Shown: positions 8,463-19,391 of the stretch, one piece after another
Layout of the letters: each line of letters begins with the position of its first letter
How positions within the stretch are numbered: position 1 is the first letter of the stretch
Source: Bradyrhizobium sp. CCBAU 51627
GTDB taxonomy: Bacteria > Pseudomonadota > Alphaproteobacteria > Rhizobiales > Xanthobacteraceae
Direction: 5' to 3'
Assembly (NCBI RefSeq): GCF_028128765.1
Contig: NZ_LBJG01000023.1
Location: 310,001-374,000, forward strand
DNA length: 64,000 nucleotides
Notes under the pieces: model-generated
What the model was told of the DNA's origin: nothing
Database searches by the model: none
What the model saw: only the letters and a program-made list of their open reading frames with translations
Position numbers and translations under genes: made by a program

Positions 8463-9119
8463 TCAACCCGGCGGCTGGAGATTTCCCTTGCGTTTGTCGT
8501 CATCGCCGGATGCGAGCGGCTTCACCACCGGATCCTTCACGGGATAGAACGTGTAGGACAATGTGATCGTGCTCAAGCCGTCATTGTCATGGTCATTGAC
8601 GATCGACGGATCGACGTAGAACACCACAGGCATCTCGCGCTTCTCGCCGGGCCCCATGGTCTGCTCGCTGAAGCAGAAGCAGTTGATCTTCTGGAAACAG
8701 GATCCAACCGTGAGCGGCGCGACGTTGTAGGCGGCCTGCCCTGAGGTGGTGCGCGCGGCCTGGTTGGTCACGGTGTAATAGATCGTGGTGACCTGGCCGA
8801 TATTGACCTCGGTTTCGGTCTGCTCGGGCGCGAACTTCCAAGGCAGGCCGGGCGCGACGTTGGAATCGAAACGCACCGCGATCTTCCGTGCGATCGGACC
8901 GGTGGCGGGCGCCGACTTTGCGACCTGGGTCGTGCCATTGAAGCCGGTGGCGCGGCAGAACCAATTGTAGAACGGCACAGCCGCATAGGATGCGCCGACC
9001 ATCAGCGCGACCACGCCGCCGCAGATCGAAGCGACCAGCACATCGCGACCCAAGCCCCCTGAACGGCCTTTCCCGGCCGTCCGGCTCTGATCCCGCGATA
9101 TGGTCGGCTTCTGATCCAT
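8463..9119 (-). CDS. ctaG: Cytochrome c oxidase assembly protein CtaG/Cox11
   Basis: 218 residues. A single N-terminal transmembrane helix (about 28-48, [24 protein letters not shown]) anchors a periplasmic copper-binding domain. The copper motif CFCF appears in [12 protein letters not shown]. Cox11 delivers Cu(I) to the CuB site of subunit I. It starts 3 bp after the small coxF gene stops, within the oxidase operon. Confidence 0.96.
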   Translation of the reverse strand: MDQKPTISRDQSRTAGKGRSGGLGRDVLVASICGGVVALMVGASYAAVPFYNWFCRATGFNGTTQVAKSAPATGPIARKIAVRFDSNVAPGLPWKFAPEQTETEVNIGQVTTIYYTVTNQAARTTSGQAAYNVAPLTVGSCFQKINCFCFSEQTMGPGEKREMPVVFYVDPSIVNDHDNDGLSTITLSYTFYPVKDPVVKPLASGDDDKRKGNLQPPG

Positions 9120-9122
9120 CTG

Positions 9123-9287
9123 TCACATTGGGCGAACGAGAACCGCCGGTCCCTTGACCATGGTGACGGCGAAGAAAAGGACGACGAGCACACCGAGCGC
9201 GAGCGCGATTGCGATCGAGCGCTGGCGACGGCTCTTCTTCTGCGCCTCGGTGAGGACGATTCCATCTGGCTCGGGTTTGTCAGCCAT
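9123..9287 (-). CDS. CoxF-like small membrane protein
   Basis: 54 residues: a charged N-terminus (TEAQKKSRRQRS) and one transmembrane helix (IAIALALGVLVVLFFAVTMV), ending in KGPAVLVRPM. It sits exactly where small CoxF-type proteins occur, between ctaB and ctaG. Two starts are possible: the ATG at 9285-9287, or a GTG at 9297-9299 that would overlap the ctaB stop as GTGA and add four residues. Function in oxidase biogenesis is inferred from position only. Confidence 0.8.
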   Translation of the reverse strand: MADKPEPDGIVLTEAQKKSRRQRSIAIALALGVLVVLFFAVTMVKGPAVLVRPM

Positions 9288-9295
9288 CGCCGCGA

Positions 9296-10240
9296 TCACG
9301 CGCCCCCAACCATCGGAGCAATCGCCCGCACCACGACCTCGGCCAGCAGGGTCGCGAACAGCGCGAACAGATAAAGGATCGAGAAAGCAAACAGTTTTCG
9401 CGTGGCGCGCAGCGACTGGCTGCGCTCGCGACGCATATAGACATTGATCGCGAGCACCAGCATGCCAGCACCAAGGATCAGCGAGACGATGCCATAGACG
9501 GCATCGAAATAGCCGAGCGCCCAAGGCGCCGCGGCCACCGCGATCAACACGATGGTGTAGAGCAGGATCTGGAGGCGGGTCGCGTCCGGGCCGGCGACGT
9601 TCGGCAGCATCGGAATGCCGGCACGCGCATAATCGTCGGAGCGGAACAGTGCCAGCGCCCAGAAGTGCGGCGGCGTCCAGAAGAAGATGATGGCGAAGAG
9701 CAGCAGCGGCTCGACATCGACCCTGCCGGTCACGGCAGCCCAGGCTACCACCGGCGGCAGCGCACCTGCGGCGCCGCCGATCACGATGTTCTGCGCGGTC
9801 CAGCGCTTCAGGCCGATCGTGTAGATCACGACATAGAAGAAGATGGTGAAGGCGAGCAGCGCGCCCGCGATCCAGTTGACGAGGATGCCGAGCGTCATCA
9901 CCGAGAAGAAAGCGAGTGTCATGCCGAACGCCATCGCCTCGGGCCGGGTGATGCGGCCGCGCGGGATCGGACGGTTGGCGGTGCGCGACATCTTGGCGTC
10001 GATGTCGCCCTCGAGCGCCATGTTGAGCGCGCCCGAGGCGCCTGCGCCGACCGCGATGCAGAGCAGCGAGGTGATCGCCAGCACAAAGTGGAAGTGCCCG
10101 GGCGCCATCGCCATCCCGACCAGCGCGGTGAAGATCACGAGCGACATCACCCGCGGCTTGAGCAGCGCGAGATAGTCGCCGACCTCCGCCTCGGAGATGC
10201 GGGGATTGATGTCGATGGCGTTGTGGTCGAGGACGGACAC
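9296..10240 (-). CDS. ctaB: Protoheme IX farnesyltransferase (heme O synthase)
   Basis: 314 residues, polytopic UbiA-family prenyltransferase. The first Asp-rich/Asn motif is seen around [23 protein letters not shown], and a second conserved loop is at [12 protein letters not shown]. It farnesylates heme b to heme O, precursor of heme A for the oxidase encoded alongside. Start ATG with the typical short hydrophilic N-terminus. It lies downstream of ctaD behind a strong hairpin. Confidence 0.96.
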   Translation of the reverse strand: MSVLDHNAIDINPRISEAEVGDYLALLKPRVMSLVIFTALVGMAMAPGHFHFVLAITSLLCIAVGAGASGALNMALEGDIDAKMSRTANRPIPRGRITRPEAMAFGMTLAFFSVMTLGILVNWIAGALLAFTIFFYVVIYTIGLKRWTAQNIVIGGAAGALPPVVAWAAVTGRVDVEPLLLFAIIFFWTPPHFWALALFRSDDYARAGIPMLPNVAGPDATRLQILLYTIVLIAVAAAPWALGYFDAVYGIVSLILGAGMLVLAINVYMRRERSQSLRATRKLFAFSILYLFALFATLLAEVVVRAIAPMVGGA

Positions 10241-10265
10241 GAATTCAACTCGCTTCCTTATACAG

Positions 10266-10292
10266 CCGCGGCGCCCGTCTCGGGCGCCGCGG
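10266..10292 (-). other. Perfect 12-bp stem-loop between ctaD and ctaB
   Basis: Arms CCGCGGCGCCCG and CGGGCGCCGCGG with a 3-nt loop in the 60-bp gap between the ctaD stop and the ctaB start. No T-tract follows on the minus strand, so it is unlikely to be a simple intrinsic terminator; it could protect the ctaC-ctaD mRNA 3' end or slow polymerase. Confidence 0.7.
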
Positions 10293-10300
10293 AAGCCGGC

Positions 10301-11980
<1,680 letters not shown>

Positions 11981-12005
11981 TCAGTCCCTCAACCGTCACC
12001 CGATG

Positions 12006-12860
12006 CTACTGCGTCGGGCCGGCCGCGGAGGCGAAAGTGCTGGTGCCGCCGCTCGCATATTTCTTCTTCGCCGATTCCACCCAGGAGGCGAACTCCTGGT
12101 CGTTCACCACGCGAATCGCGATCGGCATGAAGGCATGGTCCTTGCCGCAGAGCTCGGAGCACTGGCCGTAGAACATGCCGGTCTTGGTGGCCTTGAACCA
12201 GGTCTCGTTCAGCCGGCCCGGAATGGCGTCGATCTTGACGCCGAACGCCGGCAGCGCGAACGCGTGGATGACGTCGGTGCCGGTGACCTGGACGCGAATC
12301 ACCTTGTTGACCGGCACCACCATCTCGTTGTCGACGCCGAGCAGGCGGGGCTGCTTGTCCTGGGCCATCAGCGAGTCGAACTCGAACTTGCCGTTGTCGG
12401 GATAGGCGTAGGACCAGTACCACTGCTTGCCGGTCGCCTTGACGGTCAGATCCGCCTTCGGCACGTCGAGTTCGAGGAACAGCAGACGGAACGACGGCAC
12501 CGCGATGCCGACCAGGATCAGCACCGGCACCAGCGTCCACACCACCTCGATCAACGTGTTGTGCGTGGTCCGCGACGGCACCGGATTGGACTTCGCGTTG
12601 AACTTCATGACCACGGTCACCAGCAGCGCCAGAACGAACAGCGTGATGACGATGATGAGCACAGACAAGAAATTGTGAAACCAGACGATATTGTCCATCA
12701 CCGGGGAACCGGAGCCCTGCAGGTGCCATTCCCACGGCTCGGGCTGCCCGAGCTCGGCAAATGCCGCGCCACCCGTCATCAGCGTGATGCCAGTCGCCAC
12801 CAAGGCGATGGTGGCCATTCCCAGCAAATGCCGGCCCACCCGACCCATCGACATCCTCAT
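12006..12860 (-). CDS. ctaC: Cytochrome c oxidase subunit II
   Basis: 284 residues. Signal peptide-like N-terminus ending near GGAAFAELG, two transmembrane helices (FLSVLIIVITLFVLALLVTVV and TLVPVLILVGIAVPSFRLLF), then the periplasmic cupredoxin domain. The CuA site is seen as YGQCSELCGKDHAFMP together with an upstream His. It accepts electrons from cytochrome c. First gene of the oxidase operon. The C-terminal tail after the CuA domain is short, so this is not a caa3-type fusion with a cytochrome c domain. Confidence 0.97.
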   Translation of the reverse strand: MRMSMGRVGRHLLGMATIALVATGITLMTGGAAFAELGQPEPWEWHLQGSGSPVMDNIVWFHNFLSVLIIVITLFVLALLVTVVMKFNAKSNPVPSRTTHNTLIEVVWTLVPVLILVGIAVPSFRLLFLELDVPKADLTVKATGKQWYWSYAYPDNGKFEFDSLMAQDKQPRLLGVDNEMVVPVNKVIRVQVTGTDVIHAFALPAFGVKIDAIPGRLNETWFKATKTGMFYGQCSELCGKDHAFMPIAIRVVNDQEFASWVESAKKKYASGGTSTFASAAGPTQ

Positions 12861-13307
12861 GCCGTTCGCGCTCCCCTTACGAAATCACCCCAAGTGCATT
12901 CCCCTATGTTGGGAGAACGCTTATTCGATCCGCCCGTCTGACAAACCGCCGCTCAAGAACACCTCTAGGAGGAATTGGGGCCAGATCGCTAGAACGCCGA
13001 AATCAAGCCTCTCAAACCATAATTCTTGATCTATCGCAATGCAGTCTTGAGCCTCTTCTGCCAGCGATCACCCGCAAGATATTTCCTAGTAAGATCAGAC
13101 AAAAATACCGCTTGCCGGGAGGGCGCGGCTTGACAGCCGAATTGCCCGCTGTAGGCACAGGCGCAGGGCCGCGCAGGAACCTGATTCGTGGCGGCGATTG
13201 CGGCCAAGGCGGCGCGGAATTTGCTTGTGAATTGCCTTCAAGACGCCGTCATTCCCGTATCAGTCCACCAGCGCGAGCGATCCAAGCGAGCAGAGGGACC
13301 GACCCTG
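12861..13307. other. Intergenic region between ctaC and the IalB-like gene
   Basis: 447 bp between divergent genes; the ctaC promoter should lie here on the minus strand. I see no convincing protein gene, FixK/FNR box or riboswitch. A weak plus-strand promoter-like pair, TTGACA (13130-13135) and TAGGCA (13152-13157) with a 16-nt spacer, could serve the IalB-like gene. Confidence 0.4.
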
Positions 13308-13841
13308 ATGGGGCTATCGAGATGCATGGCAAGACCGGCTGACGGTCTCACGGCGCTGATCGGCCTTCTGGCTGTCGCCCTTTTTCTCGTCCTCCCCGGC
13401 CTCGCCCATGCGCAGGGCGCGGTGCGCTCCGTCCATGGCGACTGGCAGATCCGCTGCGACACCCCGCCGGGCGCCCAGACGGAGCAATGCGCCCTGATCC
13501 AGAGCGTGGTGGCGGAAGACCGCTCCAATGCCGGCCTCACCGTGATCGTGCTCAAGACAGCCGACCAGAAGAGCCGCCTGATGCGCGTGGTCGCCCCGCT
13601 GGGCGTGCTCTTGCCCTCCGGTCTCGGGCTGAAGCTCGATAACCAGGACGTCGGTCGCGCCGGCTTCGTCCGTTGCCTGCCCAATGGCTGCGTCGCCGAG
13701 GTCGTCATGGACGACAAGCTGCTCGGCCAGCTCCGCAGCGCCAAGACCGCGACCTTCATCATCTTCGAGACGCCGGAAGAGGGCATCGGTTTCCCGCTCA
13801 GCCTCAACGGTCTCGGCGAGGGCTACGACAAGCTGCCGTAG
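13308..13841 (+). CDS. Invasion-associated locus B (IalB) family exported protein
   Basis: 177 residues. Signal peptide (ALIGLLAVALFLVLPGLAHAQ) followed by the IalB core: VHGDWQIRCD, the Cys-containing EQCALIQSV, and FVRCLPNGCVAEV. The family was named in Bartonella, but is widespread in free-living Rhizobiales, where its role is unclear. ATG at 13308 was chosen, with GAGGG about 11 nt upstream; an ATG at 13326 is an alternative. It converges on the zinc-ribbon gene with a 6-bp gap. Confidence 0.85.
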   Translation: MGLSRCMARPADGLTALIGLLAVALFLVLPGLAHAQGAVRSVHGDWQIRCDTPPGAQTEQCALIQSVVAEDRSNAGLTVIVLKTADQKSRLMRVVAPLGVLLPSGLGLKLDNQDVGRAGFVRCLPNGCVAEVVMDDKLLGQLRSAKTATFIIFETPEEGIGFPLSLNGLGEGYDKLP

Positions 13842-13847
13842 AAGCGT

Positions 13848-14135
13848 TCAGGCCCCGTCGACGCGATAGAGTTCCGTGTCGCACCAGTCGCAGCGATAGA
13901 TGCGCCCTTTTCCGGCCACCGGCCCGGTCAGTGCTTTTCGCCGGCACGTCGCGCAAACGATGCCGTCCGCCGTGTCGCAGCCGGGATGAGCTGCGATATA
14001 GGCCTCGCGAGTGGGATAGGAGGTCCAGTAGCGACGATAGATGAACTGATTGAAAAGCAGGACCAGGCCCAGTACGCCAAAACCAATAATCAGGCCGTGA
14101 TACCGATCCCAGAACGCAAACAGCGAATTCCACAT
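13848..14135 (-). CDS. Small membrane protein with zinc-ribbon-like Cys pairs
   Basis: 95 residues: one transmembrane helix near the N-terminus (IIGFGVLGLVLLFNQFIY), then CDTADGIVCATCRRKAL and a CDWC pair in IYRCDWCDTELYRVDGA, consistent with a small metal-binding or redox ribbon facing the cytoplasm. I do not recognise a named family. Codon usage and composition fit the neighbours, and the hydrophobic helix and Cys pairs argue that it is a real gene. Confidence 0.7.
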   Translation of the reverse strand: MWNSLFAFWDRYHGLIIGFGVLGLVLLFNQFIYRRYWTSYPTREAYIAAHPGCDTADGIVCATCRRKALTGPVAGKGRIYRCDWCDTELYRVDGA

Positions 14136-14293
14136 GCTTTTGCCGGCGGCTCCGACCCGTGGGTTCGTCCTCGATAGCCCGAAATACTGAAAGCGAGTTT
14201 AAGCGGAAGCTGTACCTATCGTTTCCGTAATGTGACAGCCCGACCCTCGCGAAACGCGCCGGAAACCATTATCTTGCCTCACATCCCCCGATA

Positions 14294-15733
14294 ATGGACG
14301 GACGCATGACCAACCCTGCCACGACCTCCCTGCTCGACCGCGCCAATCTCGACCGCGACCAGGTTCGCCATGAGGTCGCGCGCGGCCTTGCCGGTGCCGA
14401 CGACGGCGAATTGTTTCTGGAGTACAGCCAGACCGAAGCGCTGATGTTCGACAATGGACGGCTGAAGCAGGCGACCTACGACACCTCGCAGGGGTTCGGC
14501 CTGCGCGCCGTCAAGGACGACGCGGTCGGCTACGCGCATTCCTCCGACGTGTCCCTGCCGGCGCTGATTCGCGCGGCCGATGCGGTCGCGGCCGTCCGCG
14601 GCGGCTATTCCGGCAGCTTTGCCGCACCGCCGCCGCACACCAATGTGCGCCTTTACGGCGATGACAATCCGCTGGATGCGCCGGGCTTCGAGACCAAGGT
14701 CAAGCTGCTTGCCGAGATCGATTCGTACTTGCGCGACAAGGATCCGCGGGTGCGACAGGTCAGCGTCAGCCTGGGCGCGACCTGGCAGGTGGTCGAGATC
14801 CTGCGGCCCGACGGCGAGAGCTATCGCGACATCCGCCCGCTCGTGCGCGTCAATATCTCTGTCGTCGCCGGTCAGGGCGACCGCCAGGAGAGCGGCAGCA
14901 AGGGCTATGGCGGCCGTGCCGGCTATGCAGAGTTCATCGAGGCCCGATCCTGGCGCGACGCCGCCGACGGCGCGCTGCGCGAGGCGCTGGTCAATCTGGA
15001 ATCGATTCCCGCCCCCGCCGGCGAAATGGACGTCGTGCTCGGGGCCGGCTGGCCCGGCGTGATGTTGCATGAAGCCGTCGGTCACGGCCTCGAAGGCGAC
15101 TTCAACCGTAAGAAGACGTCGGCCTTCGCCGGCCTGATGGGCCAACAGGTCGCGGCCAAGGGCGTCACCGTGGTCGATGACGGCACGATTGCCTCGCGCC
15201 GCGGCTCGCTGTCGATCGACGACGAGGGCACGCCGACCAATCGCACCGTGCTGATCGAGGACGGCATTCTGGTCGGCTACATGCAGGACCGCCAGAACGC
15301 GCGGCTGATGAACATGAAGCCGACCGGCAACGGCCGCCGGCAGGGCTACGCCCATGTGCCGATGCCGCGCATGACCAACACCTACATGCTCGCGGGCGAC
15401 CGCGACCCGGCCGAGATCCTCGCGTCGGTGAAGAACGGCGTGTTTGCCGCGAATTTCGGCGGCGGACAGGTCGACATCACCTCGGGCAAATACGTGTTCC
15501 AGTGCACCGAGGCCTACAAGATCGAGAACGGCAAGCTGGGCGCGCCGCTGAAGGGCGCCATGCTGATCGGCAACGGGCCGACCGACCTGCATCGCATCCG
15601 CATGATCGGCAACGATCTGGCGCTCGATACCGGTATCGGCACGTGCGGCAAGAACGGCCAGGGCGTGCCTGTCGGCGTCGGTCAGCCTTCGCTTCTGATG
15701 GAACGCATTACGGTGGGTGGAACGGGCGCATGA
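14294..15733 (+). CDS. tldD: Metalloprotease TldD
   Basis: 479 residues (475 if the ATG at 14306, MTNPAT, is used). The catalytic zinc motif HEAVGH lies at 259-264 in MLHEAVGHGLEGD, with the later G-rich GGGQVDITSGKYVFQCTEAY and NGPTDLHRIRMIGND segments of the family. TldD normally works with TldE/PmbA to degrade unfolded or ribosomally made peptides; no tldE is in this window. It overlaps lepB by 4 bp (ATGA). Confidence 0.96.
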   Translation: MDGRMTNPATTSLLDRANLDRDQVRHEVARGLAGADDGELFLEYSQTEALMFDNGRLKQATYDTSQGFGLRAVKDDAVGYAHSSDVSLPALIRAADAVAAVRGGYSGSFAAPPPHTNVRLYGDDNPLDAPGFETKVKLLAEIDSYLRDKDPRVRQVSVSLGATWQVVEILRPDGESYRDIRPLVRVNISVVAGQGDRQESGSKGYGGRAGYAEFIEARSWRDAADGALREALVNLESIPAPAGEMDVVLGAGWPGVMLHEAVGHGLEGDFNRKKTSAFAGLMGQQVAAKGVTVVDDGTIASRRGSLSIDDEGTPTNRTVLIEDGILVGYMQDRQNARLMNMKPTGNGRRQGYAHVPMPRMTNTYMLAGDRDPAEILASVKNGVFAANFGGGQVDITSGKYVFQCTEAYKIENGKLGAPLKGAMLIGNGPTDLHRIRMIGNDLALDTGIGTCGKNGQGVPVGVGQPSLLMERITVGGTGA

Positions 15734-16506
15734 GCGTTGAGAAAGCAACTGTCAGCACCAAGCGGAAGAGCAGCGGCTGGGCCGGGCAGCTCGCGCAGCT
15801 CGCCGGCATCGTTGCCGCCGTCTTCATCGCCAAGGGTGCGCTGGCCGAGCCGTTCTACGTGCCGTCGGGCTCGATGGAGCCGACGCTGCTGATTGGCGAT
15901 GCGCTGCTCGCCTCGAAATTCCCTTATGGCTACGGCACCTCGTCGCTGCCGATCCAGATCAACCTGCCGGAGACCGGCCGCGTGTTCGCTGAGACGCCGA
16001 GGCAAGGCGACGTCGTGGTGTTCCGCTGGCCTGGCGATCGCTCGCAGGCCTGGGTCAAGCGGGTCGTCGGTCTGCCCGGTGACCGCGTCCAGATGCGGCA
16101 AGGCCAGCTGTTCATCAATGACCGCCCCGCCGAATTGAAGCCTGATGGCGTTGGTGCTGCCGAGGACGACAATGGCGGCAGCGAGCCGGCCTATCGCTAC
16201 GTCGAGACCCTGCCGAACGGCGTATCGCATCTGATCTTCAAGATGCGGGACAACGGCCAGCTCGACAACACGCCCGAAGTCACCGTGCCGCCCGGTCATC
16301 TGTTCGTGCTCGGCGATAACAGAGACAATTCCGCTGACAGCCGCGTGCCGCTGCGCGCCGGCGGCGTCGGCCTGCTGCCGATCGACAATCTCGTCGGCCG
16401 TGCCGATGCCGTGCTCGGCTCCTGGGATCTCGGCATGCGCGGCCAGCCGGTCTGGACCTGGCTCTCCGGCTTCCGCCTCGCGCGGTTCTTCACCGCCGTG
16501 CACTGA
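15730..16506 (+). CDS. lepB: Signal peptidase I
   Basis: 258 residues. Membrane anchor at about 18-38 (GQLAQLAGIVAAVFIAKGAL), catalytic Ser48 in VPSGSMEPT, general base Lys110 in AWVKRVVGLPGD, and the C-terminal box GDNRDNSADSR. It cleaves signal peptides on the outer face of the membrane. The ATG overlaps the tldD stop, so translation is probably coupled. Many alphaproteobacteria place lepB beside acpS and rnc; this copy next to tldD may be a second, specialised one. Confidence 0.95.
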   Translation: MSVEKATVSTKRKSSGWAGQLAQLAGIVAAVFIAKGALAEPFYVPSGSMEPTLLIGDALLASKFPYGYGTSSLPIQINLPETGRVFAETPRQGDVVVFRWPGDRSQAWVKRVVGLPGDRVQMRQGQLFINDRPAELKPDGVGAAEDDNGGSEPAYRYVETLPNGVSHLIFKMRDNGQLDNTPEVTVPPGHLFVLGDNRDNSADSRVPLRAGGVGLLPIDNLVGRADAVLGSWDLGMRGQPVWTWLSGFRLARFFTAVH

Positions 16507-16518
16507 GTTGATCGCAGG

Positions 16519-17085
16519 GTGAGCAAAGACGAATTCCTTGCACTCGCCCTGCGAAATCCCGTCAACGGCGTGATCATCGACGAACTCCGCCGGCTTGCGC
16601 TGCCGGATGCGTGGCTGGTCGCTGGATGCCTTGTCCAAACGGCGTGGAACGTGCTCACCGGCCGCGCCGTCGATCATGGCATCGCCGACTACGATATCTT
16701 CTACTTTGACCCCGACACCTCCTGGGACGCGGAAGACGCGGTGATCCGCAAGCTGCAGACACGGCTCGGCCATCTCGACGCCAAGATCGAGATTCGCAAC
16801 CAGGCCCGCGTGCATCTGTGGTACCCGGCCAAGCACGAACTGCCTTATCCGCCGCTGTCGTGCTCGACCGACGGTATCGACCGCTTCCTCACGCAGAACA
16901 CGCAAGTCGGCTTGCGGCGCACGGACAGCGGTTTCGATGTTTATGTACCGCATGGCTTCGATGACATCGCAAGTTTGATCGTACGGCCGAACCGGGCGCT
17001 CAATTTTTCCGTGGCGAATTACGCCGCGAAGGCAACGCGATGGAAGGGGCTCTGGCCGGAGCTGACGGTGATCGCAGCGAATTGA
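16519..17085 (+). CDS. Nucleotidyltransferase-like protein (DUF925 type)
   Basis: 188 residues from a GTG start 12 bp after lepB. Features: LVAGCLVQTAWNVLTG near the N-terminus, then DHGIADYDIFYFD, which resembles the acidic pair of a nucleotidyltransferase core, and WYPAKHELPYPPLSCSTDGID, typical of the bacterial family once called DUF925. Function unknown; by fold it may transfer nucleotides to a small molecule or protein. Probably in the tldD-lepB transcription unit. Confidence 0.82.
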   Translation: MSKDEFLALALRNPVNGVIIDELRRLALPDAWLVAGCLVQTAWNVLTGRAVDHGIADYDIFYFDPDTSWDAEDAVIRKLQTRLGHLDAKIEIRNQARVHLWYPAKHELPYPPLSCSTDGIDRFLTQNTQVGLRRTDSGFDVYVPHGFDDIASLIVRPNRALNFSVANYAAKATRWKGLWPELTVIAAN

Positions 17086-17160
17086 GAGCCTCGCGTCCCG
17101 GCCGCAACGCGGCACGAACGACGCGACGCAAAGCCGGGAGCCTGCGCCCGGGGCACGAGA
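17083..17160. repeat. Degenerate GTGCCCCGG-type palindromic repeat
   Basis: The right end GCGCCCGGGGCACGAGA (17144-17160) matches the right end of the element at 53327-53447; the left end TCGCGTCCCGG is degenerate. It lies between convergent genes, as do the other two copies in this window. Confidence 0.55.
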
Positions 17161-17167
17161 GCAAGCA

Positions 17168-17746
17168 TCAGCGCACAACGCCCGATGTGAAACCCGCTTT
17201 CCGCCGCGGCGGCTTGATGTCCTTTTTCAGGAAGCAGCGCGCCTCGCGCCCGGTGTAGCCGGGACGGGCGTAGGTGAAGGCGCGGCACTTGTTGTCGGCG
17301 GTGCACGCGGCCTTGCAGACATCTTCGCCTTCGCCCTCCTTGAGCGCGAAATTGCGCAAATCCCCACCGGGGCGGTCGATCGAGGTCTCGACACCCTCGA
17401 CGCGCGGCTCGATTACGCCGGCGCCGCGCACGCCGGAGATGCAGCAATTGGCGGGCTGTCGCGGCGGCACGGTGTTCTTGAGCCAGCACACCGCCGCAGC
17501 ACCGTCGATATCGGGATAGCTGAAGCTCCAGGCGCGGCACCTGCGATCGCGCTCACAAAGCAGCGCGCAGTCCTCGGGATCACCTGACGTGACCGGCGTG
17601 TTGAAGTAATCGCCGCCGGGCCGGTCGAATGCCGTCTGGGCACGCGCGGGCACGCTCGCAAAGGCGAGCGAAAGCAGCGTGACACATGCCACGACGCAGG
17701 GCATGACCTTTGCCATGACGGCCCCGGACAGGCGGCCCTTTCCCAT
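17168..17746 (-). CDS. Secreted PAN/Apple-domain protein
   Basis: 192 residues. Signal peptide (VMPCVVACVTLLSLAFASVPARAQ) followed by two PAN-like modules. The first runs about 38-105 (FDRPGGDYFNTPV, CALLCERDRRCRAWSF, CWLKNTVPP). The second runs about 120-185 (IDRPGGDLRNFAL, VCKAACTADNKCRAFTYARPG, CFLKKDI). Each has the paired cysteines of PAN domains, which bind protein or carbohydrate. The start may instead be the ATG at 17714-17716 just before the signal peptide. Ligand unknown. Confidence 0.85.
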   Translation of the reverse strand: MGKGRLSGAVMAKVMPCVVACVTLLSLAFASVPARAQTAFDRPGGDYFNTPVTSGDPEDCALLCERDRRCRAWSFSYPDIDGAAAVCWLKNTVPPRQPANCCISGVRGAGVIEPRVEGVETSIDRPGGDLRNFALKEGEGEDVCKAACTADNKCRAFTYARPGYTGREARCFLKKDIKPPRRKAGFTSGVVR

Positions 17747-17863
17747 CGAACAGCTTTCGAGTTATTGACGGCGCTCAGGTTTTTCGGCCCGTCATTTGAT
17801 CGCCGCAAACCTGTATGGGCGATGAACGGCCTAAGCCCCGATCGTTGAGCAATTTGCCTGGAA

Positions 17864-17907
17864 GCGTTTTCGAGCGACGCGAACCCCGGTTCGCGTGAAG
17901 AAAACGC
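17864..17907. repeat. GCGTTTTC palindromic intergenic repeat
   Basis: Outer arms GCGTTTTC/GAAAACGC (17864-17871, 17900-17907) enclose an inner perfect palindrome CGCGAACC-CC-GGTTCGCG (17878-17895). I remember this element type from intergenic regions of Bradyrhizobium and Rhodopseudomonas. A diverged copy is at 55052-55095. It lies 14 bp past the gshA stop and may help end that transcript. Confidence 0.75.
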
Positions 17908-17921
17908 ACCTAGACATGGAT

Positions 17922-19292
17922 CTAGAACGCGTATTCCTCATAGACCGGTTCCACTGAATCGTTCCAGGCGCCGTTGAACTTCTCGAGCATCTCCTCGGCC
18001 GGCGTCCGGCCGGAATCGATGATGCGATCGAGGGGCTCCAGATACCGCGTTTCGTCGCGGCCGATCGCGTCGATGCGGCCGCGACGGCGCAGGCCGGCAT
18101 GCGCCAGAACGAGGCATTCCTTGGCGATCTCGAATAGATAGCGGTCCTTGATCCGCGCCTTGAAGCCGAAGCGCGGCACGTCGTCGCGGAGCGCCTGGCG
18201 TTCTGGCGCGGTCCAGTGCTTCACCAGGTCCCAGGCGGCATCGAGCGACACATTGTCATAGAGCAGCCCGGCCCAGAACGCCGATAGCGCCGGCAGACGG
18301 CCCCACGGACCAGCATCAGCGCCGCGCATTTCAAGATAGCGCTTGAGCCGCACCTCCGGGAAGATCGTCGAAAGATGGTTGGCCCAGTCCGACAGCGTGG
18401 GACGTTCGCCGGGCAAATTGTTGTTGCGGCCGTCGAAGAATGCACGGAACGAGGAGCCGGACACGTCGATGTAATCGTCGCCGCGCTTGACGAAATACAT
18501 GGGCACGTCGAGCGCGTAGTCGACATAGCGTTCAAATCCCATGCCGTCCTCGAACGCCCACGGCATCATGCCGGCGCGGGCGTTATCGGTGTCGCGCCAG
18601 ATCTCGGAGCGGAAGGACAGGAAGCCGTTCGGCTTGCCTTCGGTGAACGGCGAATTGGCAAACAGGGCGGTCGCGATCGGCTGGAGCGCCAGGGAAACAC
18701 GCAGCTTCTTGACCATGTCGGCTTCGGAGGAGAAGTCGAGATTGGTCTGCACCGTGCATGTCCGGTACATCATGTCGAGGCCGTATTGGCCGACCTTCGG
18801 CATGTAATTGGTCATGATCTTGTAGCGACCCTTGGGCATCACGGGGATGTCGGCGCGCGACCAGGACGGCGTCATGCCGAGGCCGAGGAAACCGATGCCG
18901 AGCGGGGTCGCGATCTCGCGCACCTGCGCCAGGTGCGCCATCAACTCGCTCTGGGTCTGGTGCACGGTCTCGACCGGCGCGCCCGAGAGCTCGAACTGCC
19001 CACCGGGCTCGAGCGAGATCGCGCCGCCGCCGGTGACGTCGTAGAGACCGATGATGTTGCCCTTCTCCATGATCGGCTCCCAACCGAGCAGGAGCTTCAT
19101 GCCTTCGAGCAGCGCGCCGATGCCGCGCGCGCCTTCGTAAGGCACCGGCCGATGGCCTTCGAGCGTGAACGGCGTCTTCTCGTGCTCGGTGCCCATGCGG
19201 AATTCGGATGGGTCCTTGCAGCCGGCCTCGAACCACGCGACGAGTTCGTCGCGCGATTGCAGCGGCGTCATATCGATTTGGTCTCGCGCCAT
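17922..19292 (-). CDS. gshA: Glutamate-cysteine ligase
   Basis: 456 residues. It catalyses the first step of glutathione synthesis. It belongs to the alphaproteobacterial/plant GCS2 type, not the E. coli GshA type: FRMGTEHEKTPFTLEG near the N-terminus (metal-binding Glu), GGAISLEPGGQFELSGAP, TCTVQTNLDF, and YVDYALDVPMYFVKR. The start ATG gives MARDQIDMTPLQSRDEL. Standing alone; the glutathione S-transferase at 20016 is a functional relative nearby. Confidence 0.95.
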   Translation of the reverse strand: MARDQIDMTPLQSRDELVAWFEAGCKDPSEFRMGTEHEKTPFTLEGHRPVPYEGARGIGALLEGMKLLLGWEPIMEKGNIIGLYDVTGGGAISLEPGGQFELSGAPVETVHQTQSELMAHLAQVREIATPLGIGFLGLGMTPSWSRADIPVMPKGRYKIMTNYMPKVGQYGLDMMYRTCTVQTNLDFSSEADMVKKLRVSLALQPIATALFANSPFTEGKPNGFLSFRSEIWRDTDNARAGMMPWAFEDGMGFERYVDYALDVPMYFVKRGDDYIDVSGSSFRAFFDGRNNNLPGERPTLSDWANHLSTIFPEVRLKRYLEMRGADAGPWGRLPALSAFWAGLLYDNVSLDAAWDLVKHWTAPERQALRDDVPRFGFKARIKDRYLFEIAKECLVLAHAGLRRRGRIDAIGRDETRYLEPLDRIIDSGRTPAEEMLEKFNGAWNDSVEPVYEEYAF

Positions 19293-19391
19293 ATCAAACT
19301 CTAATCAGAAGCGCTTCGACCGAACGCGCCCAGGTGACGGGGATTGTCCGCGAACCCACCGGGCGCGCCGACGTGCTGGTTTGCCGCGCGA

